Positions 49,520 through 60,775 of a stretch of DNA of 64,000 bases are shown here, one piece after another. The stretch is from Diogma glabrata (taxonomy: Eukaryota; Arthropoda; Insecta; Diptera; Cylindrotomidae). The position numbers and the translations under genes were made by a program. The stretch lies in contig CAVNZG010001099.1 in assembly GCA_963693315.1 (NCBI GenBank), positions 177,698 through 241,697 on the forward strand, in the 5' to 3' direction. Numbering within the stretch: position 1 is the stretch's first letter; each line of letters begins with the position of its first letter. The notes beneath the pieces were generated by a model that saw only the letters and a program-made list of their open reading frames with translations, was not told the DNA's origin and did no database searches.

Positions 49520-50947
49520 CACTGTGCGACAAATGGTAGGGGTCAGTGATCCGCTGGGGTCCTGACTACCGGGAAAAGTTATATTGGTAAAAAAAAAGTT
49601 ATACGTGTCCCGGCGTTTCGCTGGGTCACGTCTAGAAATCGAGATTTATCGATTTGAAGTTAGTATGTATCATATAGGGAAAATAGTCACGTTTTGGGGA
49701 CATAACTCGAGAACGATTAGTCCTATTTTACTGAAACAAATTTAGAAAAATTAAAAATTACAATTCCTTTAATCTACTCGTATATTATTTCTTTACACAA
49801 TCAACAGTTTCGCAGGTATAAATAAATTTATGAAGAAAAAAAATAATTTTTTGCCTAAAAAATAAAAAAATTGTATTTAAAAAAATCATGAAAAATTCAA
49901 AACGGGAAAAAGTGTCAAGTCTTATTACTTTACCGTAAAGTCACATAATCTGTGCACAAAACGAGACATAGATCATGAAAATCGATGAACGCATTTCGCT
50001 TTTATTCACAATTAAGTAAAGTTATCTCATTTTGACAAGAATATTGATTTTCATAGAAATTTTTTTTTAATATTTTTACTGGAATAAACTCCAAAATTTA
50101 TTGTTTTAAATGTATTTGGACATGTGGCTATGTGTCCTTTGTGTATTAATTTTATTTTTTTTTACTCTTTTATTTATTATTTTCTATTTTTATTTTATAT
50201 ATTTTGTTTATTTATTTTATTTTATTATTATATTTTATTATTTTTAGTATAATTTTATTATTATATTTTTATATTTTTATTATATTTTATTATATTATTA
50301 TTATTATTATTTATTATTATTATTATTATTGTTTATTATTATTATTATTTATTATTATTATTATTTAATATTATTATTTATTATTATTTATTACTATTAT
50401 TATTATTATTTATTATTATTATTTATTATTCATTATTTGTTATTATTATTTATTATTTACAATTATTTTTTATTGTTTATTTATTATTTATTATTAATTA
50501 TTTTATTTATATACTAAATTTTTTATTTTATTTTTTATATTTTTATTATCTTTTTATTTGATTATTTTATTATTTTTTTATTTTACTTTATTATTTTTAT
50601 TTCATTTATTTATTTATTTTATTTTTTTTGTATTTCTTATTTATTTAATTTTAATTTTTTTATTTTTTCGTTACTTTTTCAGTATAGTATATCAGTAGAT
50701 TAAAGAATTCGAATTCTTAATTCCTAATTTATTTCAGTAAAATCGGACTAGTCGTTCTCGAGTTATGTCAAAAAAGGAACCCCAAACGTGACAATTTCTC
50801 CTATATGATACACACTAACTTCAAATCGATATATCTCGATTCCTAGACGTGACCCAGCGAAACGCCGAGACACGTATAACTTTTTTTTTACCGATATAAC
50901 TTTTCCCGGTAGTTAGAACCCCAGCGGATTTTGGCTGTCGCACAGTG
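49520..50947. mobile_element. CACTG-ended non-autonomous DNA transposon (unit 1)
   Basis: This 1428-bp element begins CACTGTGCGACA and ends TGTCGCACAGTG, flanked by TAA on both sides (49517-49519 and 50948-50950). Inverted arms of about 200-280 bp share 'ctaccgggaaaagttatat' and 'ggcgtttcgctgggtcacgt'. The core is a TTA/TTTA microsatellite. The 3-bp duplication and CACT ends suggest the CMC/EnSpm group; no transposase is present. Confidence 0.88.
50150..50680. repeat. TTA/TTTA microsatellite core (unit 1)
   Basis: Dense (TTATTA)n and (TTTA)n runs. Open frames of I/Y/L/F-only protein here come from the microsatellite. Confidence 0.95.
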
Positions 50948-52382
50948 TAATTGATCTCTTTTCTTGGTATGGGGTCATTTGCTCATCCACAAATTTTAAA
51001 TCGACAAAATAACTCACGTTTTCAACAATTTAAATGGCTGCCATAACGATTACGTTTTTTTGATGAAAAACAAAATAAATTCACTGATCAAAAATTTTCA
51101 AGACATAATTTTGAAACCTACTCTTAAACCTACTCCAATAGTACAAAAAATCGTCAAACGGCAATCCGCACTACTTAGCAGTACAAACGTGCCCTGGTTA
51201 ATGACACTGCTATAATTGTTGTGTCCACAGACAGCGATGTAGATGAAAATTGATCAAGTAATATGACGATCTCCAGACTCAGAACAGTACTTTGCTACCA
51301 TTGACAGAGGAGCATTCGGTGTTGGTAAGAAAACTGAATGCAATTGAAGTGTTTACAAAACAAGAGATATGGTAGTACTCTACGTATATTTAATTTGGAT
51401 GCAAGCTTTCATTAATAATACTGGAACATGGAATTTTCCGTGGCTCGTTTGGTATATCCACTACGTATGAATTTTCGACTGTACATAGGCTTTTGACTTA
51501 GCAACACCAATAAAGTTACTAATTATGAGTAGAATTTTTTTTTTTTTTAAATGATAATGTAGTTTTTCGTTATTTCAAAATATTGTATGTTACCCCAGTA
51601 AAAAAATACGTACTGATAGTCTGTAAATGGGATATTATTTTTTTTTTGCAACGAAAGAAAGTATTTATAAAAAAAACATTTGGATGAAGGCATGAATTAA
51701 TGAGAAATAAACAACTGTTCTTATCATAGTTTTACCGGGATTCATTAATTAATAGAAAACTACAGGGGGGATATCATTAATGATCAGACGATTGGTTGCA
51801 GAAAATATATATGATTAGCGGAACCATGGGTTAGTGTATATTAATTCGTTAATGGTGACTGGACGAATACAGTTTTAATTAGGAACCCAACTTGGTAGAT
51901 ATGCACAACCATCCTATGCTTTACGACAACAATAGCAGATGGCAATCATGATTTGAGTCTACGAAGAAACAAATTAATGATGATAGCAATATTATGCGAA
52001 TGAGAACGCTGTGGGACTCAAAATCAGTGTATTACACAAAAAAATTATTTTTATTGGAATACTAAATTTGGGTAGTGGAAAATATATTAACTGATGACTA
52101 TGAATTAAATATATAAAAAAAATAGTTACAAAAGTCGCGGCCAATGCAAATTTGGTGAATATGGAAAAATAATAGCTCCGTTAATCCGAGAATTAACCAA
52201 CTGCGTCCTCGAGCACCAAATTACTTCGTTACACGTAATAATCATAATATAATATAATAATTATATCGATTGGTAATCAAAAATACAAAATGTGGTTTTT
52301 GTTGCTATACTTATGTTGTTAAAGAAGCAATAATACGATTGCAGTACTTCTTTGACATTATATAAGTATGGATGACTAATAA

Positions 52383-53818
52383 CACTGTGCGACAAATGGT
52401 AGGGGTCAGTGATCCGCTGGGGTCCTGACTACCGGGAAAAGTTATATTGGTAAAAAAAAAGTTATACGTGTCCCGGCGTTTCGCTGGGTCACGTCTAGAA
52501 ATCGAGATTTATCGATTTGAAGTTAGTATGTATCATATAGGGAAAATAGTCACGTTTTGGGGACATAACTCGAGAACGATTAGTCCTATTTTACTGAAAC
52601 AAATTTAGAAAAATTAAAAATTACAATTCCTTTAATCTACTCGTATATTATTTCTTTACACAATCAACAGTTTCGCAGGTATAAATAAATTTATGAAGAA
52701 AAAAAATAATTTTTTGCCTAAAAAATAAAAAAATTGTATTTAAAAAAATCATGAAAAATTCAAAACGGGAAAAAGTGTCAAGTCTTATTACTTTACCGTA
52801 AAGTCACATAATCTGTGCACAAAACGAGACATAGATCATGAAAATCGATGAACGCATTTCGCTTTTATTCACAATTAAGTAAAGTTATCTCATTTTGACA
52901 AGAATATTGATTTTTCATAGAAATTTTTTTTTAATATTTTTACTGGAATAAACTCCAAAATTTATTGTTTTAAATGTATTTGGACATGTGGCTATGTGTC
53001 TTTGTGTATTAATTTTATTTTTTTTTTACTCTTTTATTTATTATTTTCTATTTTTTATTTTATATATTTTGTTTATTTATTTTATTTTATTATTATATTT
53101 TATTATTTTTAGTATAATTTTATTATTATATTTTTATATTTTTATTATATTTTATTATATTATTATTATTATTATTTATTATTATTATTATTATTGTTTA
53201 TTATTATTATTATTTATTATTATTATTATTTAATATTATTATTTATTATTATTTATTACTATTATTATTATTATTTATTATTATTATTTATTATTCATTA
53301 TTTGTTATTATTATTTATTATTTACAATTATTTTTTATTGTTTATTTATTATTTATTTATTAATTATTTTATTTATATACTAAATTTTTTTATTTTATTT
53401 TTTTATATTTTTATTATCTTTTTATTTGATTATTTTTATTATTTTTTTATTTTACTTTATTATTTTTATTTCATTTATTTATTTATTTTATTTTTTTTGT
53501 ATTTCTTATTTATTTAATTTTAATTTTTTTATTTTTTCGTTACTTTTTCAGTATAGTATATCAGTAGATTAAAGGAATTCGAATTCTTAATTCCTAAATT
53601 TGTTTCAGTAAAATCGGACTAGTCGTTCTCGAGTTATGTCAAAAAAGGAACCCCAAACGTGACAATTTCTCCTATATGATACATACTAACTTCAAATCGA
53701 TATATCTCGATTCCTAGACGTGACCCAGCGAAACGCCGAGACACGTATAACTTTTTTTTTACCGATATAACTTTTCCCGGTAGTTAGAACCCCAGCGGAT
53801 TTTGGCTGTCACACAGTG
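52383..53818. mobile_element. CACTG-ended non-autonomous DNA transposon (unit 2)
   Basis: Duplicate of 49520-50947 with the same TAA flanks (52380-52382 and 53819-53821). It was therefore copied with the host block rather than inserted independently. Confidence 0.9.
53020..53550. repeat. TTA/TTTA microsatellite core (unit 2)
   Basis: Same as 50150-50680 with slight length differences in T runs. Confidence 0.95.
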
Positions 53819-53998
53819 TAATTGATCTCTTTTCTTGGTATGGGGTCATTTGCTCATCCACAAATTTTAAATCGACAAAATAACTCACGTTTTCAACAAT
53901 TTAAATGGCTGCCATAACGATTACGTTTTTTTGATGAAAAACAAAATAAATTCACTGATCAAAAATTTTCAAGACATAATTTTGAAACCTACTCTTAA

Positions 53999-54455
53999 GT
54001 GCCTAATATGACTCATAAGTTACTGAAATTTATATCAAACGACCTATTAAAATTAACTCCTTAAAAATTCAGAACGAATTTAATATCCTAATTAATTAAT
54101 ATCCCTCATTCCAAATTAATAGCACTCAAACTTCTGTAAAGTTTTAATTATTTTGATTTACCAGAAATTGCTACTACAAGTTACTGCACTTTTATTGTAT
54201 GGAGTAGAAGAAGCTACCTGGATAATAATAGTTAAAAGAACTGTGTGACTCAGCTTAATGTAGGCTCTGGAACTGGTAATGACCAAATTCAAAAGTATTG
54301 CTTCTAATTAAAATGAGAAATTAAGGCATTTTTTGAAAAGTAAAGTATTTATTTACCTTACTTGATAGTAAGTTCTGTAATATGGTTTCAGTCAAAACTT
54401 GTATGGCTTATTTAAATCAACGGAAAACTAACGTATTTGTTGGAAAAATCAGTAT
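53999..54455. other. Non-coding spacer
   Basis: Nothing recognised; the last bases run into the TTAA (54456-54459) of the next MITE. Confidence 0.45.
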
Positions 54456-54459
54456 TTAA

Positions 54460-54887
54460 CCTTCGCATGAACGGAAATTTTTAGCGACTGATATGAACAA
54501 TATCTACCCCGGTAGATATTACATAAATCATAATATCAACAAACGTAACTGTGTATTTATTTTACTTTTGTGTAAGCATACAATAAAAGCATATATTTAA
54601 AAATAAAGTTACTTGTTTTTCACAATCACCAGTAAAAATATTCATATAAAATCCAAGGAAAAAATATCTACCCGGGTTGATATTGTTTTCTTGCGTAAAA
54701 AAAACCATAAAAATCCAAAAAAAAGTGTTAAAAGGAAGTCCAAAATATTTTTTTCTCAGATTTTGCAAAATCAATTTAAAAATTAGTCACATAGCTGAAC
54801 AGGCATGACGATTGGTTAAAAACTCATAAAGTTATTGAATTACAAAAACCGTGATATCTACCCGGGTAGATACTGTTCACGTGAAGG
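54460..54887. mobile_element. piggyBac-like MITE, copy 2
   Basis: 428 bp, flanked by TTAA (54456-54459 and 54888-54891). Ends are CCTTCGCATGA and TCACGTGAAGG. It is nearly identical over its length to 23654-24080, which is 30.8 kb away in the same orientation. Confidence 0.88.
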
Positions 54888-54891
54888 TTAA

Positions 54892-56514
54892 GCTCGTATA
54901 TCAGAAATGGACAAAATGTTTTTATTCGCAGGAAAGAGTTAAATTTTAAAATATTGTTCAACCACATTATTACAATTATTCCATTTTATGGTCAATTAAA
55001 AATAATTGAAAAAATGTGTTTTTATTGGCTTATATATTTTTAATTTAAAATTCATTTAAAAATAATACAAATTTTTTATATAAATAACGACAATTTTTTT
55101 ATTACCATATCTGTTGGTTTGCAAAAGGAATTTATTTTAATCTGGTTTAATTTTCATATTAAACGATTACAGTAGATTTCATATAAAAGGTTTATTTTTA
55201 TTTAATATTTATTTATGCTGTTACATTTTATCCAATATTTTCAACACAACACCTTTAAAAGATTCTACAATTTTTTTCGATTCGAGCTGCTGAAAAAATA
55301 TTAACTGAAAGTATATCTGTACCCGGCCAATACAAGATACTTATTGTAATAACTGTAAAATGTAGTGTTTGTGCAACAAACTTTTTGTCGCTTAATTTCA
55401 TATCGCATTTATTTGTATATATGTACATTTGTATCCCGCCTTTCGTCTTTCAGATAAAACAAAACTGAAATCACAATGTTTCTTAGAGCCTCCTTCATAC
55501 AATCCAAATATTCATTTTGTTTGAAATTATTTACGATATTTTATATTCATTCCAGCAATTTTATATCGAGCTACAAAATTTGAGGGATATCTATACCGCA
55601 ATCGATTTCGAATATACATTACCTGAATTATTTAAAATTGAAATTACATTAGTGATTAATCGTTTTTAGTATGTTTCTAGTTTAGATATTTTTTTCATAT
55701 ATTCTTATTTCAAGCTTTTAAAAAATGGTTTCTTTAACTCTCTTTTTACAAATTTCCAACAAAACATTTGCTTTTGATAAAAAAATATTATAAAATTAAA
55801 ACGAATCACATAAATTTTTATTTTCTTTCGTATTTTGTTGTTGTAAATTTAAAATTGCATTCAACTCTTCTTTGTTTTTTACAAGCTTTGGTTTTTTTTA
55901 CCATAGCAACATAGCAAAAAAGCACATTCAGCGCAAACAAATTGAGTAAAAACAAAATAAAGAACCACTAACGATTTTATAAAAATATTCGGTTATCAAA
56001 CAAATCATCCTATTTTATTTTATATGCTACAACAACAAACTAATGGATAAAAATCATGAAAAGAGCAGAAAAGTTTTATTTAAAAGAATGTTTTTATTTT
56101 TAGTATATAAATCTGGAAAGTTTAAAATATGGTTTTAATTGTATTACTTGGAATCATTTCTAAAAGCTTTGAACAGATTTTGAATATTTTTTTGTAAAGT
56201 AAAAGTAAATATTATCTGTCCAATATTCATTTTGAAGATAAAACTATGTTAGAACAAATTTTTTTTTAAATTTTTGTTGGGGAATAGGAATTACAATATG
56301 TGTCACAACAACACATAAAAACCTTTTAAGATAAATGAAACCCATCCAATGCAAATGCAACCATAAAAAAACAACCTCAATGTGTACAAGTTTATCTCGG
56401 TTGGTTGGAGATTTCTTGGTAATGGAATTCTTATTGGTATAAATTCTTCTCCGAGCTCTTTTTATAAATTTGTTGAACATGCTTACAACATTAAATATAA
56501 AATACTCGAACACT
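54892..56514. other. AT-rich non-coding stretch
   Basis: Nothing recognised. The last four bases before the next element are its TATA target duplication (56515-56518). Confidence 0.45.
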
Positions 56515-57121
56515 TATAGGTGAAAAACACGTGAAATCAGCAAAAAACATGCAATTTCGGAAATGAGGTTTTAATTTTATAAATTTAGGTATTGGAATTT
56601 ATTGACATCGATAAAAAAAATTTTCTGCGTTTTTAGTTTTTTTTTTTTACCCTGTCTTAATATACAGAGTGATGAAAAATCAAAAAAATTCTCGACCCTG
56701 GTGTATTGAAATGGCTCTACAGTCAAAACTACTAAACTGATTTTAATGTTATATAGCTGAAAATGTAGGTATTGAAAAGAGCTAATCAAAATAATAATTC
56801 ACATTATATGATCTTGAGCATTTTATTTTAGAAAAATAACGATAAAAAACTCAAATTCGATTTTCTAGAAATGCGTATTTTTTAAATTTTTGATTTTTTA
56901 ATATGTGAAAGGTACAGATGTTACTAACATTTTATAAAAATTCAGGTGGGGAAAATTTTTCTTTTTTTATTAATTTTATTGCAACACGCCTTAAAATTTT
57001 CATCATAAAAAAAGTGATATACATATATGTTTTTATAATAAATTTTTAATTTCAACTCAAAATAAATATTTTACACATTTTTTACTTAACTCAAAATAAA
57101 TATTTTACACATTTATTATCA

Positions 57122-57274
57122 TTTATTTAATTTTAAATTACTAATGTCCGTAGAGTTAGAAAAACGTCTAGCCAAGGTTGATCCATCATTTGTAGGAATG
57201 TATGAGTGATATACTCGTGTTCCAGGAATTGTTTTTAAATTGGCGTATCTATCAGCTAGTTGATTTTGTTTTTC
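57122..57274 (-). pseudogene. Transposase C-terminal fragment (left arm, inverse copy)
   Basis: The minus strand encodes 'KQNQLADRYANLKTIPGTRV' and onward to 'FSNS', the inverse-arm copy of 58153-58310. Upstream on this strand the open frame continues without a stop into the LINE fragment (57275-57412), a chance fusion at an insertion or deletion junction. Confidence 0.85.
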
Positions 57275-57620
57275 AAACAAAGAAAAAAACCCTCTGCATT
57301 CTGTCACTATATGACAGTGGTGAGTGAGTGATCTCAACAGTTTGACTGTTTGCAGGCATAATGGATTTGATTTCATCCGAACACTGCTGATGAAGATATT
57401 TATAAAAAACAAGGAGATCAGAAAAAATTAACAATTCGTTTAGCACGCTTTTGAACAGAGTCTAAAAGCGCCATTATAGTAACAGATGCAGCCCCCCAAA
57501 CTTGGTAACAATACTCGCATAATGCGGCCTGTTAACGATTTGAAAAAATATACTTGGCCTTTAATGGTAAAAAGGTTCCTTATCCCAGGTTTAGACTCAG
57601 ATTATACTTTTCCCTAGTTT
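57275..57620 (-). pseudogene. CR1/Jockey-like LINE fragment inside the transposon
   Basis: The minus strand reads 'EYCYQVWGAASVTIMALLDS' followed by 'VQKRAKRIVN', the post-thumb region of this LINE group (compare 'YLDSVQRRAVKL' at about 18040). The remains continue with frame changes to 57275, where transposase sequence begins. Confidence 0.75.
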
Positions 57621-57994
57621 CTATTTTTTGTTCACTTAGGTGTAGTGGAAGTATTGTTTTTGTTTTATGAAGAAAATTTGACTTTTAGTTTATTTTTAAT
57701 CACAACATATTGTTTATTTTTAATCACAACACAACATAATTAAAGCTGGGCAATTTTAGTCCAGAGATATTACTTAATATTCGATATAGTATATTTTATC
57801 ACAGTAAATATTATATATTTTTAACACAAAAAAATATATTATGTGTACTCCAATTACCACATAAGATTATAGCTTAAATCAGAATATAGTGTGGCTACAG
57901 TACTGCGATCAAAAAAATCGTTTGTACGTCTTCAACTAACTACTCCTTGGTGAACTGTACCTCCTCGTTACCTGGTTAGAGCAGTTCTGATGTG

Positions 57995-58310
57995 ATCGAA
58001 TTAAAGGAAAAGTAAAAAGAATAGCAGCTAAGCGAGTCTTAAGAAAGAATACGACAAAGTTATATCAACACCTCTGGAGTTATATAACTGGGCAGCTCGA
58101 GGCAATTTTCAAGAAAGCATGCATTTTTTCTATGTAACGGAGGCAGAATACATTGCAAAGCAAAATCAACTAGCTGATAGATACGTCAATTTAAAAACAA
58201 TTCCTGGAACACGAGGATATCACTCATACATTCCTACAAATGATGGATCAATCTCAGCTAGACGTTTTTCTAACTCTATGGAATTCAGTAATTTAAAATT
58301 AAATAAATGA
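57995..58310 (+). pseudogene. Transposase C-terminal fragment (right arm)
   Basis: It begins 'GKVKRIAAKRVLRKN', equivalent to 'GGTLKRAAHRYSIGSKD' of the first element. After a frame change it reads 'VISTPLELYNWAARGN', 'MHFFYVTEAEYIAKQNQLAD', then 'TIPGTRGYHSYIPTNDGS' and 'RRFSNS', ending at TGA 58308-58310. The same order (LFEWA, FEYADKNEY, TISGTQKFHSFVP, MFSNS) occurs in the 19-22 kb element. The N-terminal two thirds of the protein is missing. Confidence 0.85.
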
Positions 58311-58894
58311 TAAAAAATGTGTAAAATATTTATTTTGAGTTAAAATTAAAAATTTATTATAAAAACATATATGTAAATCCAAAAAAAACGGTTCATTTTT
58401 TAACTTCACTTCTTTTTATGATGAAAAATTTTAAGGCGTGTTGCAATAAAATTAATAAAAAAAAACAAAAAATTTTCCCTTCCTGATTTTTTTATAAAAT
58501 ATTAGTAACATATGTGCCAATCACATATTAAAAAATCCAAAATTTAAAAAATACGCATTTCTAAAAAATCGAATTTGAATTTTTTACCGTTATTTTTCTA
58601 AAAGAAAGTATTCAATGTCATATAATGTAAATTATTATTTTGATTAGCTCTGTACCAACATTTTGAGCTATATAACATTAAAATCAGCTCTGTAGTTACT
58701 GTAGAACCATTCCAATACACCACGGTCGAGCAATTTCTTGATTTTTCAACACCCTGTATCTTAAAACAGGGTCAAAAAAAACTAAAAACGCAGACAATTT
58801 TTTTTTATTGATGTCAACGAATTCCAATACCTAAATATACAAAATTAAAACCTCATTTCCACACCTTGCTGATATCACGTGTTTTTCACCTATA

Positions 58895-59455
58895 GCGATA
58901 TTTTGAAATTTAAACTCAATATAAAAAATCTTAAAATATAAGAAATATTGAATCAAAAACACAAATCCATTTTTTAGGATTGTTAATTGTTTTTTGCATA
59001 TGACTTCAATCAAACGGGCTATGAATATTTGGAATTTTATTTGAAAGTACTCGAGACTGGTATATTGATTTGGCCCTAATTATATAGACATAGGATTCCA
59101 TTAGTACGATGTTTTCCTTTTAAGAGAAAAGAAGTTCCTTTTAAGTGGGTTTAATTCAAAGCCAATTGGAACATAATAGTTCTGAAGCCACACTTTAAGT
59201 TAACTTAGTTAAGTTAGTTATGGGAAAGGACTAAGTTAGTTATGGGAAAAGACTAAGGATTTGATTTATTTTCGATTTAAGTTAACTAAATTTGAAAGCA
59301 ATTTAAAACATAATTTCATAAATGCATAACATCTACTGCTATTAAAAATTTATCCACTTTTTTATAAAATCTGAATTTATCCATTATTTTGCTGCATTGA
59401 AAATAGTTTATACTTCTTTTAGAAAATTTTATTTAATTAACTTACTAAATTAAAT
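58895..59455. other. AT-rich non-coding spacer
   Basis: Contains a short tandem repeat ('actaagttagttatgggaaa' type) near 59205-59250; otherwise nothing recognised. Confidence 0.45.
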
Positions 59456-60775
59456 AAATTTAACAACGTTATTTAACTTACTTTAATACAATCAAGTTTA
59501 TTTAAATTTAATTAAAAATTTAATTTAATTAAAAATTTAATTTAATTAAAAATTTAATTTAATTAAATTTGATAAAAATTATTTAATTTATGCATTTAAA
59601 TTAAATTAATTGAATTTAATAAATGAAATAAACTAAATAAATTTTTTATATTAAATGAATTAAATAAAATACATATATTAAATAAATTGCATATATGAAA
59701 TAATGACATAAATTAAATAAATTAAATCAATAAAATAAATAAAATAAAATAAACAAAGTTTGTAAATTAAATAAATGAATTAAATTAATTAAGTAAATTA
59801 CATAAAGTTAAATACAGTAAAATTAATAAAATAAATCAATAAAAATTAAAATAATTTAAAAAATTAAGAAAATCATATTTATAAAATCAATTATAAAAAT
59901 AAAATAATTTAAATAAATAAAATAAATTGAATAAATTAAATCAATTAAATAAACTAAATAAATAGAATAAATTAAATAAATTAATCAAATTAAATAAATT
60001 AAATTAATTAGATAAATTGAATAAATTATATAAATTAAATAGATTAAGTAAATAAAATAAATTAAATACATTTATTTAATTAAACAAGTTAATTAAATTC
60101 AATAAATTAATTCGATAAAATAAATTAAATAAATTAAAGGTATTAAACATATTAAATAAATTAAAAAAATTAAATAAATTAAAATAAATAAGCAAATTAA
60201 GTAAATTAAATAAAAAAGAAGAATTAAATAAATGAAAGAAATTAAATATATTAAATAAATTAAATAAGTTAAATAAATTAAATAAATTAAATAAATTAAA
60301 TAAATTAAATAAATTAAATCGATAAAATAAATTCAATAAATTAAATAAATTAATAAATTAACTTAATTAAATAAATTAAATGAATTGAATATATTAAATA
60401 AATTAAATAAATTAAATAAATTAAATAAATTAAATAAATGAGATAAATTAAATAAATTAAATAAATTAAATAAATTAAATAAACTAGATAAATTAAATAA
60501 ATTATATAAACTAAATAAATTATATAAATTAAATAAATTCAATAAATAAAAAAAATTAAATATATTAAATAAATTAAATAAATTAAATAAATTAAATAAA
60601 TTAAATAAATTAAATAAATTAAATAAATTATATAAATTAAATAAATTAAAATAAATTAAATATATTAAATAAATTAAATAAACTAAATAAATTAAAAAAA
60701 TTAAATAAATTAAATAAATTAAATAAATTAAATAAATTAAATAAATTAAACAAATTAAATAAATTAAATAAATAA
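59456..60775. repeat. AT minisatellite of 10-bp AAATTAAATA units
   Basis: The most regular parts are 60240-60320, 60390-60480 and 60560-60770; the earlier part is degenerate. Minus-strand open frames of the repeated 'NLFNLF' or 'LIYLIY' type (60076-60336, 60363-60878) are translations of the repeat and are not genes. Confidence 0.95.

Larger units (their letters stand above)
48253..51127 (+). repeat. 2.9-kb tandem duplication, unit 1
   Basis: It begins 'ccaatagtacaaaaaatcg' and is repeated from 51135 with only small indels and a few substitutions. It contains the CACTG-type element at 49520-50947. The first 1.2 kb encodes nothing recognisable. Confidence 0.95.
51135..53998 (+). repeat. 2.9-kb tandem duplication, unit 2
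   Basis: Near-identical copy of 48253-51127. Visible differences include loss of about 20 bp near 51688 and one-base changes in A/T runs. The junction (51128-51134) repeats 'acctact' from the end of unit 1, so 'aaacctact' occurs twice there. Confidence 0.95.
56519..58890 (+). mobile_element. Second TATA-target DNA transposon, deletion derivative
   Basis: This 2372-bp element begins GGTGAAAAACACGTGA and ends TCACGTGTTTTTCACC, flanked by TATA (56515-56518 and 58891-58894). The inverted arms are about 740-750 bp (56519-57271 and 58153-58890) and include the coding end of a transposase. The centre holds a LINE fragment (about 57275-57620) and an upstream part of the transposase C-terminal region (about 57995-58152). 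The encoded tail matches that of the 19082-22325 element, placing both in one superfamily. Confidence 0.88.

Noticed and set aside
50329..53517. Frames of I/Y/L/F-rich proteins that resemble membrane segments
   Set aside because: Translation of TTA/TTTA microsatellites, present in both duplicated units.
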